This document shows, piece after piece, positions 1 through 6,026 of a DNA stretch of 10,101 nucleotides (position 1 is its first letter; every line of letters starts with the position of its first letter). The stretch spans positions 1 through 10,101 of the forward strand of contig NZ_JAGKWP010000080.1 in assembly GCF_021151785.1 (NCBI RefSeq), given 5' to 3'. Both the position numbers and the translations under genes were made by a program. The notes under the pieces are model-generated. The model searched no databases and was not told where the DNA came from. It worked only from the letters and a program-made list of their open reading frames with translations. The DNA is from Flavobacterium sp. (GTDB lineage Bacteria > Bacteroidota > Bacteroidia > Flavobacteriales > Flavobacteriaceae).

Positions 1-10
1 AGTATATAGT

Positions 11-430
11 TTAATCTTTAAAACGCTCCCATTTAATCAACATAAATTTATCTCCTAATTCAGTAATAATCATACCTGCGCCAGAAAGTTGTTCTTTATT
101 TTTTAAAAATTCAACTAGTTCATTATGTTTAAATATCTTATAGGTTGGATGATAATTAGGATGAGGAGGCTTCTTAATTTTGAATTCTTTAACCCAATTA
201 CTTATAGACACATGTGAAACACCAATAATGCGTTCAATTTCCCTATAACTTAATCCTTCTAAATATAGCTGTAAAGCCTTGGTAACATAGTAATCGTCAA
301 TTTTTTTTCCTAATTTATTTACTGTAAAGTAGTACTTACATTCCTTACATAAATAACGTTGTCTTTCCTTGATAATTCCACTTTTAACAACATGTGAATT
401 TTGGCATTTTGGGCAACTTAAAACATCCAT
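11..430 (-). CDS. Zinc-ribbon/helix-turn-helix DNA-binding protein, IS1 InsA-like
   Basis: The protein has 139 residues. It opens with a four-cysteine zinc ribbon (CPKC at residues 6-9, CKEC at 28-31) with the basic, aromatic spacing typical of the N-terminal domain of IS1/IS1595-type transposases and InsA. A helix-turn-helix follows at about 58-82 (EGLSYREIERIIGVS, then SISNWVKEF). After a proline- and histidine-rich linker (86-96) there is only about 40 residues of C-terminal sequence, so no DDE catalytic domain is present. No partner insB frame, terminal inverted repeat or target duplication was seen nearby. It is therefore more likely a stand-alone DNA-binding regulator or a domesticated transposase fragment than an active element. 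The ATG start is preceded by an AT-rich leader with a TATATTTG match on the same strand. The regulatory target is unknown. The domain call is firm; the role is inferred. Confidence 0.8.
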   Translation of the reverse strand: MDVLSCPKCQNSHVVKSGIIKERQRYLCKECKYYFTVNKLGKKIDDYYVTKALQLYLEGLSYREIERIIGVSHVSISNWVKEFKIKKPPHPNYHPTYKIFKHNELVEFLKNKEQLSGAGMIITELGDKFMLIKWERFKD

Positions 431-463
431 ATATATAAATTTTGCATAAATATATTATTTTAG

Positions 464-471
464 CAAATATA
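464..471 (-). promoter_or_regulatory. Possible -7 promoter element for the zinc-ribbon/HTH gene
   Basis: On the minus strand this reads TATATTTG, an exact match to the Bacteroidetes -7 consensus TAnnTTTG, 33 bases upstream of the ATG. I could not find a TTG -33 element at the usual 17-23 base spacing. In such AT-rich DNA the match may be fortuitous. Confidence 0.3.
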
Positions 472-629
472 TAAAAATAATATTCATAATTTTTATTTTA
501 TATATTTTAATTTAGTTAAAAAAAACATTAATTTTATTGAATAATTATTAATTATTTAGCATATTATTCATTTTACATACTTTGTCAATTCAAATAGCTG
601 AGTTTTTATTGATATATATGTAATTTTAA

Positions 630-651
630 TGATTTAGTTAACTAATTATCA
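630..651. promoter_or_regulatory. Palindrome upstream of the small membrane-protein gene, possible operator
   Basis: A perfect 12-base palindrome, TTAGTTAACTAA, lies at 634-645. It is flanked by TGAT (630-633) and ATCA (648-651), which extend the dyad with a two-base bulge. It sits 38-60 bases upstream of the plus-strand ATG at 690, where an operator could lie. The rest of the intergenic stretch 431-689 is very AT-rich, with another AT-only palindrome at 540-556, and I see no coding or RNA gene in it. No binding protein is known for this site. Confidence 0.25.
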
Positions 652-689
652 AATAAAACCCTTTTTTTTATAAATTTACAACAAAAAAT

Positions 690-866
690 ATGAGAAAATT
701 GATTTTTATTGTCATTTTAGTTGCCTTAATATTAAATTTAGTTCTTTTAATCTTAGGTTTAACTTGTGAAAATTCAACTCTATACAAACATAGAATAATC
801 ATTGGATTACTCTTTTTGACGCTTAGTAGTTTTTTAAGAGTCTACTATAAAACCATAAAAAAATAA
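690..866 (+). CDS. Small two-helix membrane protein of unknown function
   Basis: This short frame encodes 58 residues from ATG to TAA. Residues 3-25 form one hydrophobic helix, residues 26-35 a short polar loop (CENSTLYKHR), and residues 36-49 a second hydrophobic helix. The tail is basic (RVYYKTIKK). Two transmembrane segments with a positively charged N-terminus (MRK) and C-terminus suggest both ends face the cytoplasm. I do not recognise the family. Support for a real gene is the clean ATG, the membrane-protein pattern, and a strong hairpin terminator that begins at its stop codon on the convergent side. AT-rich DNA readily yields short hydrophobic frames, so confidence is moderate. Confidence 0.55.
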   Translation: MRKLIFIVILVALILNLVLLILGLTCENSTLYKHRIIIGLLFLTLSSFLRVYYKTIKK

Positions 867-901
867 AACACTTTATGATTTTATTATCACAAAGTGTTTT
901 A
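864..901. terminator. Bidirectional intrinsic terminator between convergent genes
   Basis: Arms at 864-874 and 891-901 pair perfectly over 11 bp (core AAAACACTTT / AAAGTGTTTT). After one A-C mismatch the stem continues with TGAT/ATCA (876-879, 886-889), leaving a 6-base loop. On the minus strand the hairpin is followed by a run of seven U, a good intrinsic terminator for the flavoprotein gene. On the plus strand only four U lie at the base of the stem, so termination of the small membrane-protein gene is weaker. The left arm overlaps that gene's stop codon. Confidence 0.8.
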
Positions 902-922
902 AAATGACATAAATTTAATTTA

Positions 923-2320
923 CTATATATTATCTGGTAAGATTTTACCTGGATTTAAAATATTATTGGGATCAAATAATTCTTTAATCCCTTTTAATAA
1001 ATTTAATTGCGTACTATTAAAAGCAATGTCCATATAACTTTTTTGGACTAAACCAATACCGTGTTCACCAGATAAAGTTCCTTTTAATTGCACAGTTAAT
1101 TCAAAAATTTCTCGAATTCCTTTTGGTATTTCATTTCGCCAACAATCATCTGACATATTGCCTTTTATAATATTAACATGTAAATTTCCATCTCCAGCAT
1201 GACCGTAGCATACTGATTTAAATCCATACTTAGTTCCAATTTCTTTAATTCCCTTTAGGAGTTTTGGCAATTCATATCTTGGAACAACCGTATCTTCTTC
1301 TTTATAAACAGAATTCGCTTTAACAGCCTCAGCCACTCCTCTTCTCATTTTCCATAACGCATTTTTTTGATCAATTGAATCAGCGAATAAAACATCGTCA
1401 ATATCAAATTGTTCTACAACTTCAAGTATTTTTTCAGCTTCTTGCATTAATATTTCTTGATAATTGCCATCAACTTCAATCAATAAATGAGCTTTATGTT
1501 CTGGTTTAACTTCCACACTAATTCCATCTACATGTTGTAAAGACCAATCAATAGCATCTCGTTCCATAAACTCTAAAGCACTAGGAGTAATTCCTGCTCT
1601 AAAAATAGCTGACACTGCTTCACAAGCTTGTTCAGCTTTAAAAAACGGAACCAATAATAAAATATTATGCTGATTCAATGGCAATAATTTCAAAACAATT
1701 TTAGTTATAATTGCTAAAGTTCCTTCACTGCCAACCATTAATTGAGTCAAATTGTAACCAGTTGAATTTTTTAATGTATTGGCTCCTGTCCAAATAATTT
1801 CTCCATTAGGTAATACCACTTCTAAATTTAACACATAATCTTTAGTTACCCCATATTTCACAGCTCGGGCACCACCAGAGTTTTCGGCAATATTACCACC
1901 TATGAAACAACTACCCATGCTACTTGGATCAACAGGATAAAACAATCCTTGTTCCGCTACTTTTTCTTTTAATACTTGCGTAATTACAGCTGGTTCAGTA
2001 ATAACTTGCAAATTCATTTCATCAATAGCTAAAATTCGATTGAAACGTTCCATAGAAAGTCCAATTCCGCCATTAATAGCTAATGCCCCACCACTTAATC
2101 CTGTTTGTCCACCAATAGGCACTACAGGAATCTTATATTCATTGGCCAGTTTCATTATACCGGCTATTTCTTGTGGGGTTATAGGTTTTACCACAACATG
2201 AGGAGGATAAACATAATCCTCTGTCTCGTCATGACCATATTTTTGTAAGACATCAATATCTGTAAAAACAAAAGATGTACCTACTATTTCTTGTAATTTA
2301 GTTATTATAGTTATATCCAA
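923..2320 (-). CDS. FAD-linked oxidase, GlcD/D-lactate dehydrogenase type
   Basis: A 465-residue flavoprotein of the VAO/PCMH superfamily, expected to oxidise a D-2-hydroxy acid (D-lactate, glycolate or D-2-hydroxyglutarate are the family's usual substrates) to the 2-oxo acid. The FAD-binding domain (about 38-215) has the pyrophosphate-loop motif PIGGQTGLSGGA (68-79) and the block VDPSSMGSCFIGGNIAENSGG (from 129). The C-terminal FAD-oxidase domain (about 220-460) has YGHAGDGNLH (372-381) with metal/substrate histidines, SGEHGIG (417-423) and DPNNILNPGKI near the end. There is no fused Fe-S domain, and no GlcE or GlcF neighbour, so it resembles single-chain DLD/D2HGDH enzymes. The start codon is TTG: an in-frame stop lies two codons upstream, and the N-terminal KLQEIVG segment typical of the family would be lost from any internal ATG. 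Only 7 bases separate it from the upstream permease gene, so they are probably co-transcribed. Confidence 0.85.
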   Translation of the reverse strand: MDITIITKLQEIVGTSFVFTDIDVLQKYGHDETEDYVYPPHVVVKPITPQEIAGIMKLANEYKIPVVPIGGQTGLSGGALAINGGIGLSMERFNRILAIDEMNLQVITEPAVITQVLKEKVAEQGLFYPVDPSSMGSCFIGGNIAENSGGARAVKYGVTKDYVLNLEVVLPNGEIIWTGANTLKNSTGYNLTQLMVGSEGTLAIITKIVLKLLPLNQHNILLLVPFFKAEQACEAVSAIFRAGITPSALEFMERDAIDWSLQHVDGISVEVKPEHKAHLLIEVDGNYQEILMQEAEKILEVVEQFDIDDVLFADSIDQKNALWKMRRGVAEAVKANSVYKEEDTVVPRYELPKLLKGIKEIGTKYGFKSVCYGHAGDGNLHVNIIKGNMSDDCWRNEIPKGIREIFELTVQLKGTLSGEHGIGLVQKSYMDIAFNSTQLNLLKGIKELFDPNNILNPGKILPDNI

Positions 2321-2327
2321 AACTTAG

Positions 2328-3233
2328 TTATTTTAAAATGAAATACCACAGTACTAAGGTAATAAAAGATAATGGAATACCAACACCAACCATCATGCTA
2401 CTTAATTTAGGTTTTAAACCATAAGTGGAAGCTAATATCGCCCCAGTAATCATAGGTGCCATCGCTGATTCGATAATTGAAACATCAATAACAAAACCAG
2501 ATCCCCTCAAAGCAACCTTATAAAATAGATAGAAAAATAAAGGTGTTATAATTAACTTAAAAACTAAACCTAAAGTTAAAAATCCCCAATGCTTGCTTCT
2601 TTTTTCAATCTTTAATTGTAAACCTACAGCAACTAAAGCTATTGGTGATACCGTGGCAGCTAATCGTTGAAAGACAGATTGCCACTCAATGGAAAAATCT
2701 ACTTGTAAAAAATTCAAAATTAAAGCTATTACGAAAGTTATAAATGGTGGAAAAAAAGCAATTTTTTTTACCATTTGAACAACTGAAGGTTGTTCTTTGG
2801 AAAATAACATAGCTACTAAAACTCCTAAAGTTGATAAGACGACAAAAGAGCCCGGCTGATCAACTATAATTCCTATTTTGATCGCCTCTTTTCCAAACAT
2901 TGCTTCTAGAACAGGGAAACCAACAAAAGATGTATTTCCTAGCCCTGAAACAATAATTAAACACCCAGTTAAGCGCTTTGACCAATTAAAAAGTCGACTC
3001 AAGGTGAAAAAAAACAAAAATGACAATAAAAAACCCAACCAAGCAATCCCCATTGGGTAAAGTAGTGATGTATCAATCTTAATTTTAGGAATATAATACA
3101 ATGCCATGGCTGGAATAGAAACATATAGCACGAATTGATTTAATGCCACAGGGGTATTTTTTGGAAAATGTTTTACTCTTTGGAAGATAACTCCTAAAAT
3201 TAAACATAAAAAAAGTAAAATAATATTATCCAT
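2328..3233 (-). CDS. AEC-family permease (auxin efflux carrier/malate permease-like)
   Basis: A 301-residue integral membrane protein with about ten hydrophobic segments, near 3-18, 29-48, 57-79, 88-113, 118-144, 157-178, 191-207, 217-240, 253-272 and 277-300. The family signature GNTSFVGFP (99-107) in helix 4 and the conserved ESAMAP segment (255-260) in helix 9 place it in the AEC family, which also contains bacterial malate and malonate permeases. The length is normal for the family. It is the first gene of a two-gene unit, and the flavin-dependent 2-hydroxyacid oxidase starts 7 bases after its stop codon. Transport of that enzyme's substrate or product is therefore a fair guess, though only inferred. 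It diverges from meaB across 73 bases that hold a -7-like element. Confidence 0.82.
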   Translation of the reverse strand: MDNIILLFLCLILGVIFQRVKHFPKNTPVALNQFVLYVSIPAMALYYIPKIKIDTSLLYPMGIAWLGFLLSFLFFFTLSRLFNWSKRLTGCLIIVSGLGNTSFVGFPVLEAMFGKEAIKIGIIVDQPGSFVVLSTLGVLVAMLFSKEQPSVVQMVKKIAFFPPFITFVIALILNFLQVDFSIEWQSVFQRLAATVSPIALVAVGLQLKIEKRSKHWGFLTLGLVFKLIITPLFFYLFYKVALRGSGFVIDVSIIESAMAPMITGAILASTYGLKPKLSSMMVGVGIPLSFITLVLWYFILK

Positions 3234-3291
3234 ACTTAAGGAAAATTCAAACTTGATTAGGCAGCTGATTTAAAAAAATTGTATTTTTACA

Positions 3292-3299
3292 CAAATATA
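3292..3299 (-). promoter_or_regulatory. Possible -7 element for the permease-oxidase unit
   Basis: On the minus strand this reads TATATTTG, an exact match to the Bacteroidetes TAnnTTTG element, 58 bases upstream of the permease ATG. No clear TTG -33 element was found. The intergenic region is divergent, so this element and any meaB promoter (TATTTTTAC at 3282-3290 on the plus strand is a weak candidate) would overlap. Confidence 0.3.
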
Positions 3300-3306
3300 T
3301 TGCCTT

Positions 3307-4410
3307 TTGAAACAGAAAAAAAACACATCAGCGTTAAATGAGATTGAGGGCGTAATACAACCTGAAACTATAAGTCCGAAAGCAGCCCAAAATATTCAAC
3401 AATTTAGAAGAAAAAACATTTCTTCAGAAGAGTTGATTTCCAAAATTTTACTAGGTGACAAAGTAGCTTTAAGTAGAGCTATAACTTTAGTTGAAAGTAC
3501 CAACCCTATTCATTTAGAAAAAGCAAACGAAGTAATTAACGGATGTCTTCCTTTTGCTAATAAATCTATTCGAATTGGTATTACTGGTGTTCCAGGTGTA
3601 GGAAAAAGCACTTTTATTGAGGCTTTTGGTAAATATTTGACTAATTTAGGAAAAAAAGTAGCTGTTTTAGCCATAGATCCTAGTAGTTCTTTAAGTCATG
3701 GAAGCATCTTAGGGGATAAAACCAGAATGGAGGAATTGGTTAAAGATGAAAATGCTTATATTCGTCCAAGTGCTTCTGGCGATAGTTTGGGCGGTGTTGC
3801 TAGAAAAACAAGAGAAGCTATCATTTTATGTGAAGCTTGTGGTTTTGATACTATTATTATTGAAACAGTTGGTGTTGGTCAAAGTGAGACTGCTGTTCAT
3901 AGTATGGTTGATTTCTTTTTACTTTTAAAAATTGCTGGAGCAGGCGATGAATTACAAGGCATCAAAAGAGGGATTATGGAAATGGCAGATGTCATAGTTA
4001 TCAATAAAGCAGATGGAGATAATATAAAAAAGGCTAATTTAGCAAAAGTTGAATTTAACCGCGCTTTACACTTATTTCCTACTAAATCTTCTGGGTGGAA
4101 TCCAAAGGTAACTACTTGTAGTGCAATAACTAACGAAGGTATTAGTGCCATTTGGGAAATATTAACTGATTACATAGATTTAACAAAGGGCAATGGTTTC
4201 TTTCAAGAAAAAAGAGAGGAACAAAATCAATATTGGATGCTTGAAACTATCAATGAATACTTAAAAAATCAATTTTATCATAATCCAACTATAGAAAAAG
4301 CATTAATTGATACAAAACAAAAAGTAATCGCTCATCATCTATCTCCTTTTGCAGGAGCAATGGAATTGTTACAATTATATAATTCCCTTTTTATATTAAA
4401 TAAAGAATGA
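3307..4410 (+). CDS. meaB: MeaB, methylmalonyl-CoA mutase-associated GTPase
   Basis: This 367-residue P-loop GTPase belongs to the MeaB/ArgK (G3E) family. MeaB protects the adenosylcobalamin enzyme methylmalonyl-CoA mutase and gates its cofactor loading and unloading in the cytoplasm. The nucleotide site is complete: Walker A GVPGVGKST (94-102), DPSS (124-127), GDKTRM (136-141), RPSASGDSLGG (153-163), the ETVGVGQSE switch (186-194) and the guanine-specificity motif NKAD (233-236). The N-terminal helical arm and the C-terminal dimerisation helices are present, so it appears full length. The start is TTG: a stop lies upstream with no ATG or GTG between, and the next in-frame ATG (residue 141) falls beyond the Walker A motif. 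The mutase genes are not in the window, which is common when meaB lies apart. The next gene downstream is on the same strand, 60 bases away. Confidence 0.93.
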   Translation: MKQKKNTSALNEIEGVIQPETISPKAAQNIQQFRRKNISSEELISKILLGDKVALSRAITLVESTNPIHLEKANEVINGCLPFANKSIRIGITGVPGVGKSTFIEAFGKYLTNLGKKVAVLAIDPSSSLSHGSILGDKTRMEELVKDENAYIRPSASGDSLGGVARKTREAIILCEACGFDTIIIETVGVGQSETAVHSMVDFFLLLKIAGAGDELQGIKRGIMEMADVIVINKADGDNIKKANLAKVEFNRALHLFPTKSSGWNPKVTTCSAITNEGISAIWEILTDYIDLTKGNGFFQEKREEQNQYWMLETINEYLKNQFYHNPTIEKALIDTKQKVIAHHLSPFAGAMELLQLYNSLFILNKE

Positions 4411-4441
4411 TTTAAATCATATTTAATTTTTAGAATTGTAG

Positions 4442-4458
4442 TTAGATTTACAATCTAA
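4442..4458 (+). promoter_or_regulatory. Small perfect dyad in the leader of the Gre-like gene
   Basis: TTAGATT at 4442-4448 and AATCTAA at 4452-4458 form a perfect 7-bp inverted repeat with a 3-base centre, ending 12 bases before the ATG of the downstream gene. It could be an operator half-site pair or an RNA hairpin near the ribosome-binding region. AT-rich dyads of this size can occur by chance. Confidence 0.3.
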
Positions 4459-4470
4459 AAATAAGAAAAA

Positions 4471-4914
4471 ATGAATAAAATTAAAATTCTAGAGCAAATA
4501 GTTAAGGAACAGTCTAAAACATTGGCTAACTTGACTGCTTCCATTCAAAAATATAAGTCAGCTTCTGATATGGATGAAGATGACACTCTTGATCCTGAAG
4601 ATTATTCACACCAAGGAGAAGCTAGAGAAATGAAAATTCGAATGGAACAATTGCTGCTAAAAGAGTCTAAAAATTTAGAGCTAATTGAAAAATGCTTATC
4701 TATAGAAAATGAAGAAGTAGCTTTTGGTGCATTACTTGATTTAGATTCGAAATATCTTTTTGTTGGAGTTTCAATTCATCCTTTTTCATTTGAAGGAAAA
4801 GAAGTGTATAGTATTTCAACAGAAGCGCCGATTTTTCAACTTATTAAAGGTAAAAAAGTTAATGAATTGATTGAATTAGGTACTAATTCTTACACCATTA
4901 AATCTATTAAATAA
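4471..4914 (+). CDS. GreA/GreB-like transcription factor-related protein
   Basis: A 147-residue cytoplasmic protein with no signal peptide. Residues 1-30 and 50-78 look like two coiled-coil helices joined by a strongly acidic turn (DMDEDDTLDPED, 33-44). The C-terminal half (about 84-147) resembles the FKBP-like domain of Gre factors: LFVGVSIHPF (96-105) followed by YSISTEAPIFQLIKGKKVNELIEL (113-136), close in layout to the Gre pattern of a VG segment, then IS.NSPI..ALIGK and a terminal strand. Gre factors use acidic residues at the coiled-coil tip to stimulate transcript cleavage by RNA polymerase, and the acidic turn here is in the matching place. The exact GDLxENAEY motif is not conserved, so it may instead bind the polymerase secondary channel without cleavage activity, or act on another target. 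It follows meaB by 60 bases and converges on menC. The fold is inferred from motif layout only. Confidence 0.65.
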   Translation: MNKIKILEQIVKEQSKTLANLTASIQKYKSASDMDEDDTLDPEDYSHQGEAREMKIRMEQLLLKESKNLELIEKCLSIENEEVAFGALLDLDSKYLFVGVSIHPFSFEGKEVYSISTEAPIFQLIKGKKVNELIELGTNSYTIKSIK

Positions 4915-4926
4915 AGACTAAAAATG

Positions 4927-4973
4927 AATTTTGAATTCCCAGACATAGTGAGTTAATTTGGGAATTCAAAATT
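4927..4973. terminator. Strong inverted repeat at the Gre-like/menC convergent junction
   Basis: AATTTTGAATTCCC (4927-4940) and GGGAATTCAAAATT (4960-4973) are perfect 14-bp inverted repeats. The stem extends inward with A-T, G-U and A-T pairs, leaving a loop of about 13 bases. The right arm lies within the last codons of menC, and the menC stop codon is in the loop. In the menC transcript the hairpin is followed by a U-rich stretch (CATTTTTAG); on the plus strand no U-tract follows. It probably ends transcription from one or both sides. Confidence 0.7.
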
Positions 4974-5999
4974 AAAATTCCATTCTAAATCTTGTTTATA
5001 AATAAGCGTACCGTCAACAATTCGTAAAGGGCAATCAAAATTATTAGTATACAAACCACCCGTCCCTAGTCCTTGTGGCATCTTGTTATTTAATGTAAAG
5101 GTAAATTGGGCAATAGCATTCAATCCGATGTTACTTTCTAATGCTGAAGTAATCCACCATCCTATATTTCGTTCTTCTGCCAATTGAATCCATTCTTTAC
5201 ATCCTTGTATTCCACCAATCAAACTTGGCTTTAAAATAATATATTGAGGTTTTGTAAAATCTAATAATTGGGCTTTTTCGTTATAATCAAAAACTCCTAT
5301 TAGTTCCTCATCTAGAGCAATTGGGAATGGCGAAAGTTTACACAAATTTGCCATGGTTTTTAATTGTTTTGTTTTAACTGGTTGTTCAATGCTATGTAAT
5401 TTATATACAGACAATTGAATTAGCTTATCTAAAGCTTCACTTTCATCAAAAGCGCCGTTAGCATCAACTCTAATTTCTATTGTATTTTCATCAAAATGAG
5501 AACGAATGAAAGCCAATAAATTTAATTCTTGCTTGAAATCAATTGCTCCAATTTTTAGCTTAATACAAGTAAATCCAGTGGCTAATTTTTCTTCAATTTG
5601 TTTTTTCATAAATTGTGGTTCACCCATCCAAACCAATCCATTTATTTTAATTGCCTCATTTCCATTAGTAAAAGTTGAAGGAAATAATAAGAATGGATTT
5701 GTACTTTCAAATGAAATAAAAGCCATTTCTATTCCAAATTGAATAGAAGGAAATTCAATTAAAGCTTCGTATAAAGCATTTTTACCTAAATGAATGTTTT
5801 CGCAACTCCACCGCAATTTCTCTTCATAATCAGGTCGATCATCAATGGAAAGTGTTCGTAATATTCCACACTCTCCTATTCCTTTTCTTCCATTTCCTTC
5901 CAAGACTATAAACCAAGTTTCTTTTTCAGTTAAAACCCCTCTAGAAGTTCCACTTGGTTGTTTGAATTTTAGAATATATTTTTGGTAAGTTGCTTTCAT
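4953..5999 (-). CDS. menC: o-Succinylbenzoate synthase (MenC), enolase superfamily
   Basis: This 348-residue enolase-superfamily enzyme is predicted to dehydrate SHCHC to o-succinylbenzoate in menaquinone biosynthesis. The catalytic set of the muconate-lactonising-enzyme subgroup is visible: KxK lysines K147 and K149 (CIKLKIG), metal ligands D179 (RVDANG), E205 (SIEQP) and D230 (ALDEE), and the second catalytic lysine K257 (ILKPS). The N-terminal capping domain covers about 1-115 and the barrel about 120-330. Some members of this subgroup are dipeptide epimerases or N-acylamino acid racemases, but the location in a cluster with menA and menB strongly favours MenC. It is the last gene of the minus-strand run, starting 27 bases after the TPR gene's stop. 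menE, often found next to menC, is not present; the convergent Gre-like gene follows instead. The last codons form one arm of a hairpin. Confidence 0.9.
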   Translation of the reverse strand: MKATYQKYILKFKQPSGTSRGVLTEKETWFIVLEGNGRKGIGECGILRTLSIDDRPDYEEKLRWSCENIHLGKNALYEALIEFPSIQFGIEMAFISFESTNPFLLFPSTFTNGNEAIKINGLVWMGEPQFMKKQIEEKLATGFTCIKLKIGAIDFKQELNLLAFIRSHFDENTIEIRVDANGAFDESEALDKLIQLSVYKLHSIEQPVKTKQLKTMANLCKLSPFPIALDEELIGVFDYNEKAQLLDFTKPQYIILKPSLIGGIQGCKEWIQLAEERNIGWWITSALESNIGLNAIAQFTFTLNNKMPQGLGTGGLYTNNFDCPLRIVDGTLIYKQDLEWNFNFEFPN

Positions 6000-6026
6000 T
6001 ATATTGATTTCCTAATTCGCTAAAAA

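Noticed and set aside
11..430. Complete IS1-family insertion sequence
   Set aside because: No catalytic DDE domain, second frame, terminal inverted repeats or target duplication is visible within the window.
540..556. AT-only palindrome AATAATTA-T-TAATTATT
   Set aside because: Made only of A and T in a very AT-rich gap; expected by chance and not placed at a clear functional position.
2878..3928. Open frames opposite or out of frame with the permease and meaB genes (2878-3060, 3746-3928)
   Set aside because: They overlap well-supported genes, have no recognisable domain, and their composition follows the overlapping gene.
3897..4151. Minus-strand open frame of 84 codons inside meaB
   Set aside because: It lies antisense to the conserved GTPase core of MeaB and has no family resemblance; an antisense shadow.
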